A stretch of DNA of 64,000 nucleotides from Rahnella aceris (GCF_011684115.1 NZ_JAADJV010000002.1:557209-621208); one strand, 5' to 3'. Positions 1-9,964 are shown, numbered from the stretch's first letter. Notes: generated by a model from the sequence alone, not told the origin. Numbers and translations are program-made.

Positions 1-207
1 ATAAACGGTGATGCCCAGTGCGCCGTCGCTGTTGAATTCCACATTCTCGACTTCGCCAAAACGGGTGCTGACGCCGATACCGGTGGTTTTGCTGACCGCC
101 ACTTCTGCAGCATCTGAACCGGCTTTCGCCAGTTCCAGTGCCTGAGATACGGCCTGTTCCAGAGTCTTACGCTGCTGCGCTACTTGATTCACTACGTTCA
201 TCGGCAT
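1..207 (-). CDS. pmbA: PmbA/TldE metalloprotease subunit, N-terminal 69 codons only
   Basis: The gene runs off the left edge; only the start is visible. The frame encodes [16 protein letters not shown] followed by a stretch matching the PmbA N-terminus ([20 protein letters not shown], then [11 protein letters not shown]). PmbA (TldE) is the partner of TldD, whose gene lies at 8492-9937; the heterodimer is known to process microcin B17 and to degrade CcdA. Start is either the ATG at 207 or the in-frame ATG at 201. It is divergent from yjgA across about 220 bp. Identification is by recognition of the conserved N-terminal block; the rest cannot be judged. Confidence 0.93.
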   Translation of the reverse strand, partial: MPMNVVNQVAQQRKTLEQAVSQALELAKAGSDAAEVAVSKTTGIGVSTRFGEVENVEFNSDGALGITVY

Positions 208-428
208 GCCATCGCTTATGAGATAAAAGGGATTGTTCTACACTGATATACAGAAAGTCTTATCTTTGAGTCTAACAGAGACTCGCCACAATTTCGCATT
301 CACTCCGGCGTTGTTATGCCCAAAGTTGCAACAGAACATGGATGTATGCGGCATAACCCTGCATAATGCCGCCAAAGCAATAAAGCACAATCAAACTGAC
401 AGGATTACCTCGTTAAGAGGAAGCGCCC

Positions 429-980
429 ATGACAAAGAAAATTGACGACTGGCACGACGACGTTCCCGAAACCAACGAGAACGAAGATGATGAAGAAATC
501 ATCTGGGTCAGTAAAAGTGAAATTAAACGTGACGCCGAGGCGCTGAAAGATCTCGGTGCAGAAATGGTTGAACTGGGTAAAAACTCGCTGGACAAACTGC
601 CTCTGGACGACGATCTGCGCGCAGCGATCGACTTAGCGCAGAAGATCAAGAAAGAAGGCCGCCGCCGCCAGTTACAGCTGATTGGTAAAATGCTGCGTTC
701 CCGCGATGTTGAACCGATCCAGACCGCGCTGGATAAGCTGAAAAACCGCCATAACCAGCAGATTTCGCTGTTCCATAAACTGGAAATGCTGCGTGACCGT
801 CTGGTTGAAGAAGGTGATGATGCGATCCCGCCGGTACTGGAGTTGTATCCTGAAGCCGATCGCCAGCAACTGCGCGCACTGATCCGTAACGCACAGAAAG
901 AGAAAGCCACTAACAAGCCGCCGAAATCTTACCGCCAGATTTTTCAGTATCTGCGCGAACTGGCTGAAGGTCAGGAATAA
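429..980 (+). CDS. yjgA: Ribosome-associated protein YjgA (DarP), 50S assembly factor
   Basis: 183 aa, usual length for the DUF615/DarP family. It is highly charged: an acidic N-terminus ([20 protein letters not shown]) is followed by helical, Lys/Arg-rich sequence including [14 protein letters not shown] and the C-terminal [13 protein letters not shown], all typical of YjgA. The family binds late pre-50S particles and acts in large-subunit maturation. The ATG follows AAGAGGAAG with good spacing. It is divergent from pmbA, as in E. coli, and ends at a shared hairpin terminator before convergent yhcO. Nothing unusual. Confidence 0.95.
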   Translation: MTKKIDDWHDDVPETNENEDDEEIIWVSKSEIKRDAEALKDLGAEMVELGKNSLDKLPLDDDLRAAIDLAQKIKKEGRRRQLQLIGKMLRSRDVEPIQTALDKLKNRHNQQISLFHKLEMLRDRLVEEGDDAIPPVLELYPEADRQQLRALIRNAQKEKATNKPPKSYRQIFQYLRELAEGQE

Positions 981-987
981 AAAAACA

Positions 988-1028
988 AAAACCCGCCTTT
1001 TTACTTAACAGAAAATGGCGGGTTTTTT
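988..1028. terminator. Bidirectional Rho-independent terminator between yjgA and yhcO
   Basis: Inverted repeat AAAACCCGCC (988-997) / GGCGGGTTTT (1017-1026) with T-runs on both strands, placed between convergent yjgA and the barstar gene, so it can stop transcription from either side. Confidence 0.9.
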
Positions 1029-1032
1029 CTTT

Positions 1033-1326
1033 TCAGCCTTTAGCCTTTACTGCGGGTTTCTCCAGCAGATTCAGCCGCAACTCGCCTTCCAGTTCTTCCT
1101 CCGCTTCTTCAAACAACAGAATCAGCGCGCCGAAACGGCGTTTACGGCTGGCATTCAGATTAATGAAATCTATCTCAACCGGCAGTGCAATCCCGCCCGT
1201 TACCTCATCCCAGAGTGCGTCCAGATTCGCGCCGAAGCTGTCAGTCAGTGCAAACTGACGGACAAACTCGCGGTAGAATGCGGGTAAATCCGGGATGTGA
1301 TTAAAATCGAAGCTCACTTTATTCAT
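1033..1326 (-). CDS. yhcO: Barstar-family ribonuclease inhibitor (YhcO)
   Basis: 97 aa from the ATG at 1326; an in-frame ATG at 1332 is possible, but 1326 gives MNKVSFDF, matching the known YhcO start, and sits about 8 nt behind GGTGGAG. The barstar fold signature is clear: N-terminal beta strand, a LDALWDEVTGG segment, RRRFGALILLFEEAEEELEGEL near the end. Barstars bind barnase-type RNases in the cytoplasm and protect the producer. It directly follows the secreted RNase gene on the same strand (stop of that gene at 1332), so the pair is probably co-transcribed. In E. coli yhcO sits near aaeB without an RNase partner; here the partner is present. Confidence 0.92.
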   Translation of the reverse strand: MNKVSFDFNHIPDLPAFYREFVRQFALTDSFGANLDALWDEVTGGIALPVEIDFINLNASRKRRFGALILLFEEAEEELEGELRLNLLEKPAVKAKG

Positions 1327-1331
1327 CGACA

Positions 1332-1778
1332 TCACTCCACCCGAACGAAGTTCTGATAATGGTCTTTACTGACATAAATCAGCCCGTCGCTGGCAAACAA
1401 CACGCGGTCAGCACCGCGACGCCCGCAGCGATAGTTAATATCCGCTTCGCGCCACACCCTTTTGTACGCCGAAGGCAAACGTCCTTCCCGGTTTGAGAAG
1501 CGGTCACCACCGATGGCTTTGCCCGGCAATACATCACATAAATTCCCGGAACGGGCATCCCAGCCGGCTTCCCGCGCCTTTTTCTTGGTGATGTAATTTT
1601 CAGGCAATTTATGGTTCTGGCGTAAATAGCCGATCACCGTTTGTTCATCGGTGCCCGGAACTATTGTGCCCTGATTATATGTCGTTTTCGCGACAACCTG
1701 CCCCGCGACACCGCACAGCCCGAAAAACACGGCGGCCATCATCAGATTGCGCACACACCGCCCGTTAAATGCCTTCAT
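1332..1778 (-). CDS. Secreted barnase-family guanyl-specific ribonuclease
   Basis: 148 aa. Residues 1-30 form a signal peptide (Arg-rich start, hydrophobic core, VVA end). From residue 50 the protein follows barnase closely: YLRQNHKLPENYITKKKA, then a GNL.DV.PGK.IGGD block, FSNREGRLP, WREADINY, DRVLF, DHYQNF. The catalytic triad of barnase (Glu73, Arg87, His102) corresponds to Glu111, Arg125 and His140, all kept, so it should be active. Two cysteines (81, 118), absent from barnase itself, could form a disulfide after export. ATG 1778 is preceded by AAAGGA. Coupled to the barstar gene downstream. Likely roles are RNA scavenging or contact/diffusible toxicity; the role is inference. Confidence 0.92.
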   Translation of the reverse strand: MKAFNGRCVRNLMMAAVFFGLCGVAGQVVAKTTYNQGTIVPGTDEQTVIGYLRQNHKLPENYITKKKAREAGWDARSGNLCDVLPGKAIGGDRFSNREGRLPSAYKRVWREADINYRCGRRGADRVLFASDGLIYVSKDHYQNFVRVE

Positions 1779-1855
1779 TGACGTCCTTTGTGTTGAGCCG
1801 GAATGAAACTGTTTCTGTTTATTGTTTCTTAAAAAGTAACTTCTGGAAAGCTGAC

Positions 1856-3316
1856 TTAAAGATTCCCTAAATGCAGCGTTTTCACCTGCAAATATTCTTC
1901 CAGCCCCAGCACCGAACCTTCACGCCCCAGGCCGGATTCTTTTACGCCGCCAAATGGCGCGGCTTCGTTGGAAATCGCACATTCATTAATGCCAATCATC
2001 CCGCTCTCAATAGCATCCGCGACCCGGAAAATACGTTGAAGATTCTGGCTATAGAAATACGCTGCCAGCCCGAAAGGTGTGTCGTTGGCGCGTTTAATCA
2101 CTTCCTCTTCCGTTTTGAAACGGAAACAGGCCGCCAGCGGACCGAAGGTTTCTTCATGCGCCACTTTCATGTCATCAGTGGCATCAATAATGACCGTCGG
2201 CTGGAAGAAGTTGCCACCGAGTTTGTGGCGCTGTCCGCCCTCCATCAGGCGTCCACCTTTCTCCAGCGCGTCCTTGACGTGCTCTTCAACTTTCTCCAGT
2301 CCTTTGATATCAATCAGCGGCCCGACAATGACGCCTTCATCCATGCCGTTGCCGACTTTCAGCTTGCGTACTTCTTCCACCAGCCGTGAGGTAAACGCCT
2401 CGTACACGCCCTCCTGCACATAAATACGATTGATGCACACGCAGACCTGGCCGGTATTGCGGAATTTACAAGTGATCGCGCCCTTCACCGCCGCCTCAAT
2501 GTCGGCATCGTCAAACACGATATACGGCGCATTGCCACCCAGTTCCATCGACACCTTTTTCATGGTGTCGGCGCTGTTACGCACCAGCGTTTTGCCGATT
2601 TCCGTCGAGCCGGTAAAGGAGACTTTACGTACCGCATTGCTGGTCATAATCACGTCGCTGATGGCACCGGTGTCACCGGCCACGCCATTGATCACACCGT
2701 CCGGAACCCCGGCATCCTGCGCCAGTTGCAACAAGGCGAAAGCCGACAGCGGCGTGTTACTGGCCGGTTTGATGAGACCGGTACAGCCTGCCGCCAGCGC
2801 CGGCCCCAGTTTACGGGTGAGCATCGCCAGCGGGAAATTCCACGGCGTGATGGCCGCCACCACGCCGACCGGTTCGCGGGTCGCCAGAATGCGTGAGCCG
2901 GATTTGGCCGGAGGAATGATTTCTCCGTTAGCGCGTTTGGCTTCTTCGCTGAACCATTGCAGGTAGCTGGCGGCGTAATCGACTTCGCCCAGTGCCTCTT
3001 TCAGCGGTTTGCCCTGCTCGGCAACCATCAGCTCGCCCAGAAACTGTTTATTTTCCAGCATCAGTTCATACCAGCGATGCAAGATTTCAGAACGCGCTTT
3101 CGCAGTGGTTTTGCGCCATTCGGGGAATGCGTCACTGGCTGCCTTCACCGCGGCTTCTGTTTCTGCTTTACCGGCTTTGGCGACTTTGGCGACCACATCG
3201 CCGGTTGCCGGATCCAGCACATCAAAGGTTTCTTTGGCTTTAAGCCATTTACCACCGGCAAAATAGCCGGTCTTAAATAATGGATGCGTGGAGAGTTTAT
3301 GAGGTTGGGCTGACAT
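1856..3316 (-). CDS. NAD(P)-dependent succinate-semialdehyde dehydrogenase family (GabD-like)
   Basis: 486 aa, full length for the aldehyde dehydrogenase superfamily. Visible motifs: PWNFP (158-162), FTGSTEIG (234-241), MELGG with general base Glu258, and GQVC with catalytic Cys292, followed two residues later by a second Cys294 as in E. coli GabD, where the pair is redox sensitive. The expected reaction is oxidation of succinate semialdehyde to succinate at the end of GABA breakdown. A strong AGGAGG lies before ATG 3316. No gabT or gabP is adjacent, so the in vivo substrate is less certain than the family; glutarate semialdehyde is an alternative. Confidence 0.88.
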   Translation of the reverse strand: MSAQPHKLSTHPLFKTGYFAGGKWLKAKETFDVLDPATGDVVAKVAKAGKAETEAAVKAASDAFPEWRKTTAKARSEILHRWYELMLENKQFLGELMVAEQGKPLKEALGEVDYAASYLQWFSEEAKRANGEIIPPAKSGSRILATREPVGVVAAITPWNFPLAMLTRKLGPALAAGCTGLIKPASNTPLSAFALLQLAQDAGVPDGVINGVAGDTGAISDVIMTSNAVRKVSFTGSTEIGKTLVRNSADTMKKVSMELGGNAPYIVFDDADIEAAVKGAITCKFRNTGQVCVCINRIYVQEGVYEAFTSRLVEEVRKLKVGNGMDEGVIVGPLIDIKGLEKVEEHVKDALEKGGRLMEGGQRHKLGGNFFQPTVIIDATDDMKVAHEETFGPLAACFRFKTEEEVIKRANDTPFGLAAYFYSQNLQRIFRVADAIESGMIGINECAISNEAAPFGGVKESGLGREGSVLGLEEYLQVKTLHLGNL

Positions 3317-3501
3317 GAGGATCCTCCTGATTTATGCCGTTTTAAGCGATCTATCAGGTAAGTATAGCGGCTTGAGCAGAAGCGTCTGTCAGACAGCACT
3401 GAGAGACACAGATCGCAAAGTGAATTGTCATACGTTCACAGTTTCCGCATCCCTCAGTAAACTGCGGTGAACCCCACCCCATTTTTACAAAGGAAGAAGG
3501 C

Positions 3502-4083
3502 ATGTCGACGCGCGAAAAAATGAATATCGGTGAACTTTATACAGACATGGACGAAGGATTGCCGGAGGAACGCGGTGCCGGAAAAGAGCGGGTGTATGAT
3601 TTCAATCTCACGCGCCCTTCTGAAGAGGCAAAGCGCCTGCAATTGCTCAGAAGTATTATGGGCAGTCTGGGGGAGTCCTGCTGGATTGAGCCGCCGCTGC
3701 GCGTCGCGTATGGCACCCATATTCATATCGGCAACCACTTTTACGCTAACTTCAATCTCACGGTGGTGGATGACGCCACCGTGACCATTGGCAATAACGT
3801 GATGATCGCACCGAACGTCACGCTCGCCACCGCCGGACATCCCATCGATCCTGACATCCGCATCACCGGACAGCAATTCTCGCTGCCGATTGTCATTGAA
3901 GATAATGTCTGGCTGGGCACCGGCGTGATAGTCAATCCGGGTGTGACGATTGGACGTAACAGCGTGATTGGGGCTGGCAGTGTGGTGACCAAATCCATTC
4001 CCCCGGATGTGGTCGCGGCAGGTGTACCCTGCCGCGTATTACGTCCGATCACCGCCAGCGACCGTGAGGCTTTCCTGAAATAG
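3502..4083 (+). CDS. Galactoside/maltose O-acetyltransferase (LacA-like left-handed beta helix)
   Basis: 193 aa. The N-terminus carries the maltose-acetyltransferase cap (ELYTDMDEGLPEER) and then hexapeptide repeats of a left-handed beta helix ending ...IPPDVVAAGVPCRVLRPI. Catalytic histidine is His113 in ATAGHP. Overall it is nearer to LacA (GKLFTDM.EGLPE, YANFNLT.VDD) than to the rest of the family. Acetyl-CoA donates acetyl to a sugar hydroxyl, a detoxification step for non-metabolised sugars. It is not in a lac operon here: it is divergent from the aldehyde dehydrogenase and convergent with aaeB, 7 bp away. SD AAGGAAG precedes the ATG. Confidence 0.87.
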   Translation: MSTREKMNIGELYTDMDEGLPEERGAGKERVYDFNLTRPSEEAKRLQLLRSIMGSLGESCWIEPPLRVAYGTHIHIGNHFYANFNLTVVDDATVTIGNNVMIAPNVTLATAGHPIDPDIRITGQQFSLPIVIEDNVWLGTGVIVNPGVTIGRNSVIGAGSVVTKSIPPDVVAAGVPCRVLRPITASDREAFLK

Positions 4084-4090
4084 CCGCCGG

Positions 4091-6049
4091 TCAGGCCAGG
4101 AACGCGTGCTGATAACGTTGCAGCATGTCAGTGAGGCGCCTTACCGGCTCGGTCACTTTCAGTGGTGCGTCGTACTCGACCAGTTTCTCCTGATACTCAC
4201 CCAGCTCTTTCAGTAACCGCTGATAATAATAGGTGCGCTTGCCTTCACCTGAAGCAGAGACCACGTGATCGGCCGTATTACGGATTTTCTTGTGGAATGC
4301 CGACAGCTCATCATTCACCGGCACTTCTGCCAGTTTCATGCGCTGGTGCGCGATAATCAGCATCAGCGCCAGACGGTATTTACCAATATCGTTCGGGAAC
4401 ATCACCAGCAACTGGTTCAGCTGATGATAAAGCGCCGGAAGATGGTTTTCACGACGCCGGTACGCTTTGGTGGTCAGCGCCGATACCGCGCTGCTCATAA
4501 AGCGGTTAAGCAGCGTACGCCCGGTTTTCTCGCGAGACTTGTCGCGCACAATCAGCAACACCGCCATCGCGATCACCGTACCGATCGCCTGCCCCATCGC
4601 GTTATCCAGAAACGACGTGACGTTAAAAACCATCGGATTGCTGAGCACCAGAATATTAATGGTGCCCGCCAGCAATCCGAGCATACCGAGACGGCGCTTG
4701 GTCACTTCGATACCGATAAAGAAGGTGAAGATCCCCAGCATCAGACACAGCAGGAACAGGCTCTGCTGCGTTGCGGGCATGATCAGCATAAACATCATCG
4801 AGCCGACCGGAATCGCCAGCAACATGCCGATAATGAAATCCATCGCCATGCCTTTCGGGTTCGGCGTACGCATTGCCAGCGAAGTCACCACTGCGATGAT
4901 AATCACGCAACCACTGGCTGAGGTCCAGCCGGTCCACAGCCACATCAGGCAGCCGATGGTTGTCGCCGTGAAGGTTCTCAGGCCGTTGACCAGCGCATGG
5001 TGACGTTCTGCTGAAACAGGCCGCACCACCACTTCGCCATCGAGCACCCCGCTTTCAATGGCGCTGATACTGCTGTTGGTCTGGATGCCTTTCATCAGCA
5101 ACAGCGCACGGGTTCCGGCGCCGGTCCAGGCGCTGACCGTCATCAGTACGTTGTCGCTGTGCATGCCGGTAATCATCTGGCGTAATTGTTTCAGTCTGCG
5201 ATGCACATCCGCCACGTTTTCAGCGGGTTCAGCAAACAATGCTTTCAGTTCAGGCGAGACCCGTTCCGGAGAGCTTTGCATAATCAGATAGGTTTCGCAC
5301 GCCTGGGTGATCATGCTCAGCGAGGTGCTGTGCAGCGCTTTCAGGCGCCGATTACACCGCTGCCAGCGCGACGACTCCATCATCAGACTACCGCGCATCC
5401 CGTTCAGCGCGGTCGTGCTTTTCACCAGGTTATTCCAGGACTTATCGATTTCTTCCTTCGTCCCGCTATTCACGCAAATCCGCATCAGCGCAAACTGATC
5501 CAACATCAGCTGACTGACGGCACGGTCAATATCTTTTTTGATGGAACGGGGGGAGAACAACAGGTCAGCGACGATAGCGCAACAAATCCCGATAACGATT
5601 TCACTGCAACGCTCAACCGCAAACTGCGGAGTTTGCAAAGGCGAGCTGGCGGAAGTCACCACGATAATCAGCGCGGTATAACCAGCCAGACCCAGCGCAT
5701 ACGAGTTCTCGATACGAACCAGCGACGACCACCAGGTGCACACGCCCGCCCAGATGCAGCATAACAGCAGCATAACGACCGGTGCGCGGGCGGTAGCAAT
5801 CACGATCACCAGCGCCGCGATACAGCCGATAAAGGTGCCGATAACCCGCAGAAAACCACGATGACGAATAGCACCGGCAAAGGGTTCGCCACCCGCCGCC
5901 AGCGCAGGTCCCGACGTTACGATCGCGGCAGTCATGGCCGACCAGCGCGGGGTTTCGAGTTGCAGATAGAACCCGAGAACCAGTGCGCCGAGGATCGCGA
6001 ACGTCAGCTTGCAGGCAAAACGTACGCGCGGGATAAGTACGCTATTCAT
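4091..6049 (-). CDS. aaeB: p-Hydroxybenzoic acid efflux pump subunit AaeB
   Basis: 652 aa inner-membrane protein of the FUSC/aromatic acid exporter family. It has two blocks of about five to six transmembrane helices, each followed by a soluble domain. Family stretches include [46 protein letters not shown] and [12 protein letters not shown]. The start is the ATG at 6049 ([11 protein letters not shown]), 10 bp after aaeA; a TTG at 6067 would overlap aaeA and is less likely. AaeB works with the adaptor AaeA to export aromatic carboxylic acids. Last gene of aaeXAB. Confidence 0.95.
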
Positions 6050-6059
6050 CTTTCCGGCC

Positions 6060-6995
6060 TTAACCAAACTCTCTCAGACGGTGCAGGAGGCGAAGGAACG
6101 GGGATCCTTCATCTTGTTTACGGTCATGGCTGCCGGTAATCACGACCGTCGCCGTGGTACCTGCCGGATAAGGATGTTGCTGGTCTTTGTCATCAAGCAG
6201 GATTTTCACTGGCACACGCTGTGCCAGACGCACCCATTCAAGGTTGCTGTCGATGGTCGCCAGACCGTTGGTCGCCGCAGAAGAGGAGCTGTTCGTCACC
6301 GCCGCCGCTACGCTGTCGACCGTACCGTGCATAATACGGTTGCTGCCGAGCGGCGTGATTTCCGCACGATCCCCTTTTTTCAGCCCCGGCAGTTTGGTTT
6401 CTTCCAGATACGCCAGAATGTAGAAGGAATTTTTCTTCACCAGCGCCACGGCAGTCGAACCCCGGTTAATGTAGTTGCCCGGATGAACGGTCAGGTTAGT
6501 TACCCAGCCATCAGCAGGTGCGACAACCACGGTCCGTTCCAGATCCAGCACCGCCAGATCCCGTGCAGCCTGCGCTTTCGCCAGCTGATGTTCAGCGGTT
6601 TGCAGCACGTTATTGGCCTGATCGATTTCTTCCTGCGACATGGCCTGTACGCCCAGTTTCACACGACGTCCGGCCTCGCGCTTTTTCTCAGAAGCCAGCG
6701 CCTGGTAATACGCGACGTCAGCACTCGCTTCGTCCAGCGCCTGCTGGTAGCGCGGCTGGTCAATTTTGAACAGTACCTGGCCTTTTTTCACCAGTTGGTT
6801 ATCCGTTACTGGCACATCGGTAATCAGACCGGTGACATCGGGCGCGATGGACACAACGTCAGCGGTAAACTTGGCATCACGGGTCCATGGAGATTCTGTA
6901 TAGAACGCCCAGGCTTTGAAGATTGCGATGACAGCCAGCACGACAAGAATCAACGTTATTGTGTAACGTATTATTTTTATGGAGAAATTTTTCAC
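6060..6995 (-). CDS. aaeA: p-Hydroxybenzoic acid efflux pump adaptor AaeA (HlyD family)
   Basis: 311 aa. One N-terminal membrane anchor (residues about 9-30), a lipoyl/biotinyl half ([20 protein letters not shown]), a helical hairpin around 80-150, then the second half and beta barrel ([15 protein letters not shown]). It bridges AaeB to the outer-membrane channel. The start is GTG at 6995, with GAGGG just upstream and only 7 bp after the aaeX stop; no ATG fits better. It belongs to the aaeXAB operon controlled by divergent aaeR. Confidence 0.95.
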
Positions 6996-7002
6996 AACGC
7001 CC

Positions 7003-7206
7003 TCAGACGAACATGCAGGAGATCAGGTAGAAAAGACAGCAGTACAACGCTGTGTTGAACAATGCCGGGTGCCAGACAAAATCATAAATTCCGGTGGGTT
7101 GCAATATGCGCCGCAGCAGGAAAAACACCACCAGCGCCAACAATATTTCAAAAAACACCGGAGGAAACGACAATCCGAAAATCACCATTACCGGAAGCAA
7201 ACTCAT
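7003..7206 (-). CDS. aaeX: Small membrane protein AaeX
   Basis: 67 aa with two hydrophobic segments and the highly conserved tract [20 protein letters not shown]. First gene of aaeXAB; its exact job in aromatic acid efflux is unknown (DUF1656). ATG at 7206 follows AAGGAA. The gene is divergent from aaeR across 273 bp that must hold the operon promoter and the AaeR sites. Confidence 0.94.
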   Translation of the reverse strand: MSLLPVMVIFGLSFPPVFFEILLALVVFFLLRRILQPTGIYDFVWHPALFNTALYCCLFYLISCMFV

Positions 7207-7445
7207 CAAAAATTCCTTACATTATTACGACGGACAAACACATATCGTCCCGCGCACGCATTATTCGTTATTTTAGGCAACGGCACGCGACCCCGGAGAA
7301 AATAATTCAACGGGAGCAGAGCAATGAAGCTGCAGAGTTGCCAGGGAAGTGTGCGAAGGTAAGCATGATGTCAGGAAAACTGAAACCTGAGCTTTATCGC
7401 CCGGAAGGGTATATTAGCGTGCTTATTATCAACAGATCAACGTTC

Positions 7446-7461
7446 TGTGATCTAAATCACT
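7446..7461. promoter_or_regulatory. CRP-like site upstream of aaeR
   Basis: TGTGATCTAAATCACT matches the CRP consensus TGTGA-N6-TCACA in nine of ten conserved positions. It lies 18 bp before the aaeR ATG, in the shared aaeR/aaeXAB control region. Position this close to aaeR suggests a repressing role there or activation of the divergent operon; that is inference. Confidence 0.5.
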
Positions 7462-7479
7462 TTTAAGCCAGAGTTAACA

Positions 7480-8418
7480 ATGGACCGATTAAAACGCATG
7501 TCGATCTTTGCTCAGGTCGTGGAAAGCGGCTCCTTCACGGCGGCCGCACGACGCCTCGACATGAGCGTTTCTGCCATCAGCCAGACGATTTCAAAGCTGG
7601 AAAATGACTTACAAATCAAATTACTAAACCGTAGCACCCGCAGCATCGGCCTGACAGAAGCCGGTAAACTCTATTATCAGGGTTGCCGGAAAATGTTGCA
7701 CGACGTACGTGAAGTGCATGAACAATTGTATGCCTTCAACAACACCCCGACCGGAACATTACGCATCGGCAGTTCATCGACGATGGCACAAAATGTTCTT
7801 GCCGCGATGACTGCGGAAATGCTCACCGAATACCCCGGTCTGACGGTGAATCTGGTGACTGGCATTCCGGCACCAGACCTGATCGCTGACGGACTGGACG
7901 TGGTGATCCGCGTCGGCGCGTTGCAGGATTCCAGCCTGTTCTGCACCCGCTTAGGCTCAATGCCGATGGTGGTGTGTGCGGCGCGCAGTTATCTGGCACA
8001 ACACGGCACGCCGGAGAAACCCGCCGATATGGTGAATTTCTCCTGGCTGGAATACAGCGTCCGCCCGGACAGTGAATTTGAACTGATCGCCCCCGAAGGT
8101 GTTTCAACCCGTATTACACCGCAAGGCCGCTTCGTGACTAACGACTCGCAGACCATGATCCGCTGGCTGAAAGCCGGTGTCGGTATCGCGTATGTTCCGC
8201 TGATGTGGGTGATTGAGGAGATTAATGCCGGTGAGGTGGAGATTCTGTTCAGGCGCTATCAGTCCGATCCGCGCCCGGTTTACGCGCTGTATACTGAAAA
8301 GGACAAACTGCCGCTGAAAGTGCAGGTCTGTATTGATTATCTGACGGATTATTTCAAACGGGTAAGCAAGGTGTATCAGGGATACCGGCAGGGCAAGAAA
8401 GTGACTCAGTGGAATTGA
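7480..8418 (+). CDS. aaeR: LysR-type activator of the aae efflux operon
   Basis: 312 aa LysR family regulator. The winged HTH is at residues 4-62 (FTAAARRLDMSVSAISQTIS), followed by a linker helix and the periplasmic-binding-like effector domain. Divergent from aaeXAB, the arrangement in E. coli, where AaeR activates the pump in response to aromatic carboxylates. Start ATG 7480 gives the usual MDRLKRMSIF. A CRP-like site lies just upstream. Gene ends at a palindromic element before convergent tldD. Confidence 0.92.
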   Translation: MDRLKRMSIFAQVVESGSFTAAARRLDMSVSAISQTISKLENDLQIKLLNRSTRSIGLTEAGKLYYQGCRKMLHDVREVHEQLYAFNNTPTGTLRIGSSSTMAQNVLAAMTAEMLTEYPGLTVNLVTGIPAPDLIADGLDVVIRVGALQDSSLFCTRLGSMPMVVCAARSYLAQHGTPEKPADMVNFSWLEYSVRPDSEFELIAPEGVSTRITPQGRFVTNDSQTMIRWLKAGVGIAYVPLMWVIEEINAGEVEILFRRYQSDPRPVYALYTEKDKLPLKVQVCIDYLTDYFKRVSKVYQGYRQGKKVTQWN

Positions 8419-8446
8419 GTTCGTATCAAACCAAAAACCCACCTGA

Positions 8447-8468
8447 CCTCCCCTTGTGAAAGGGGAGG
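8447..8468. repeat. Palindromic REP-like element between aaeR and tldD
   Basis: Perfect stem CCTCCCCTT (8447-8455) / AAGGGGAGG (8460-8468) with loop GTGA, flanked by ACCCACCTGA. The same CCTCCCC...GGGGAGG core with an ACCCCACCCCAA flank recurs twice at 42118-42254, so this is a dispersed repeat. It may also serve as the terminator between the convergent genes, although there is no T-run. Confidence 0.7.
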
Positions 8469-8491
8469 GATAACACCGAAATAATCTTCTG

Positions 8492-9937
8492 CTACGCAGT
8501 GCCGCCGACGGTGAGATTATCCAGTTTCAGGGTAGGCTGACCGACCCCGACCGGCAGGCTCTGGCCTTCTTTACCACACACACCGACGCCTTTATCGAGC
8601 GCCAGATCGTTGCCGACCATGGAAATCTGTTGCATCGCTTCAATGCCCGAGCCGATCAGCGTCGCGCCTTTCACCGGTTTGGTGATGCGGCCTTTTTCGA
8701 TCAGATAAGCTTCGGAGGTAGAGAACACGAATTTACCCGAAGTAATATCCACCTGACCGCCGCCGAAGTTTGGCGCATACAGGCCAAATTCTACGCTACT
8801 GATAATGTCTTCCGGCGTTGATTTCCCGGCCAGCATATAGGTGTTGGTCATACGCGGCATCGGCAGATGTGCGTAAGATTCGCGGCGGCCGTTACCGGTC
8901 GGCGCAACGCCCATCAGGCGCGCATTCAGTTTGTCTTGCATGTAGCCTTTCAGCACGCCGTTTTCGATCAGCACGTTGTACTGCCCCGGCACACCTTCGT
9001 CGTCAATCGCCAGTGAACCGCGCAGACCCGGCAGGGTGCCGTCGTCCACTACGGTACACAGTTCAGAAGCCACCCGTTTGCCCATCTGACCGCTAAATAC
9101 AGAGGTTCCGCGACGGTTGAAGTCACCTTCCAGACCGTGGCCTACCGCCTCATGTAACAGCACACCTGGCCAGCCTGCGCCCAGCACCACCGGCATGCCA
9201 CCCGCCGGGGCGGCGACTGCCGTCAGATTCAGCAACGCCATACGCACGGCATCACGGGCAAAAGCTTCCGCACGCACTTCACCGTTAACGGTTTCGAGGA
9301 AGTAGTCATAACCAACACGACCGCCGCCGCCACTTGAGCCACGCTCACGACGTCCGTCCTGTTCAACCAGAACGCTCACGGACAGACGCACCAGCGGGCG
9401 AATGTCTGCCGCCAGCGTGCCGTCGGTGGCTGCCACCAGGATGTTTTCATACACGCCGGTGATGCTGGCACTGACTTCCTGCACGCGCTTATCGGCCGCA
9501 CGGGCAATTTTGTCGACGCGGTGCAGCAGTTCGATTTTTGCTTCGCGTGACAGGCTTTGCAGCGGATCCAGCGGAGAATAAAGAGATTTATAGGCAATTT
9601 CGCCCAGCGTATGCGCTTTGCCATTGCCCTGGTCGCGGACAATGCTGCGGGCAGCTGTTGCACTCAGGTTCAGGGCATTCAGCGTGATTTGGTCAGCATA
9701 AGCAAAACCGGTTTTTTCACCGCTTACCGCACGAACACCAACGCCCTGATCGATATTGTAAGAACCGTCTTTGATGATGCTGTCTTCGATCACCCAGCTT
9801 TCATGGAAACTGGACTGGAAAAAGAGATCGGCATAATCAAGACGACGTTCAGACAACTGGCCCAAAATGGAAAACAGATCCTGATGACTCAGATTATTAG
9901 CAGTTAGTAACTGCTCACTGACTAAGGCCAGACTCAT
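8492..9937 (-). CDS. tldD: TldD, catalytic subunit of the TldD/TldE (PmbA) metalloprotease
   Basis: 481 aa, standard length. The zinc motif HEAVGH (HExxxH) is at residues 262-267 and the later metal ligand is expected at Cys294 in [10 protein letters not shown]. The glycine-rich [13 protein letters not shown] and the C-terminal [16 protein letters not shown] are family hallmarks. With PmbA it forms a cytoplasmic heterodimeric protease for unfolded peptides (microcin B17 maturation, CcdA turnover). It lies downstream of yhdP on the same strand, behind a strong hairpin at 9965-10005. ATG 9937 is preceded by AAGAGAGTG. Confidence 0.96.
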   Translation of the reverse strand: MSLALVSEQLLTANNLSHQDLFSILGQLSERRLDYADLFFQSSFHESWVIEDSIIKDGSYNIDQGVGVRAVSGEKTGFAYADQITLNALNLSATAARSIVRDQGNGKAHTLGEIAYKSLYSPLDPLQSLSREAKIELLHRVDKIARAADKRVQEVSASITGVYENILVAATDGTLAADIRPLVRLSVSVLVEQDGRRERGSSGGGGRVGYDYFLETVNGEVRAEAFARDAVRMALLNLTAVAAPAGGMPVVLGAGWPGVLLHEAVGHGLEGDFNRRGTSVFSGQMGKRVASELCTVVDDGTLPGLRGSLAIDDEGVPGQYNVLIENGVLKGYMQDKLNARLMGVAPTGNGRRESYAHLPMPRMTNTYMLAGKSTPEDIISSVEFGLYAPNFGGGQVDITSGKFVFSTSEAYLIEKGRITKPVKGATLIGSGIEAMQQISMVGNDLALDKGVGVCGKEGQSLPVGVGQPTLKLDNLTVGGTA

Positions 9938-9964
9938 AGATGTTCACTCTCTTTTAGACGACAA

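Noticed and set aside
233..445. 70-codon plus-strand frame upstream of yjgA
   Set aside because: Lies in the pmbA/yjgA promoter gap, overlaps the yjgA start, no SD and no protein-like pattern.
6009..7058. 349-codon frame antisense to aaeA
   Set aside because: Entirely opposite a well-identified gene; no family similarity.
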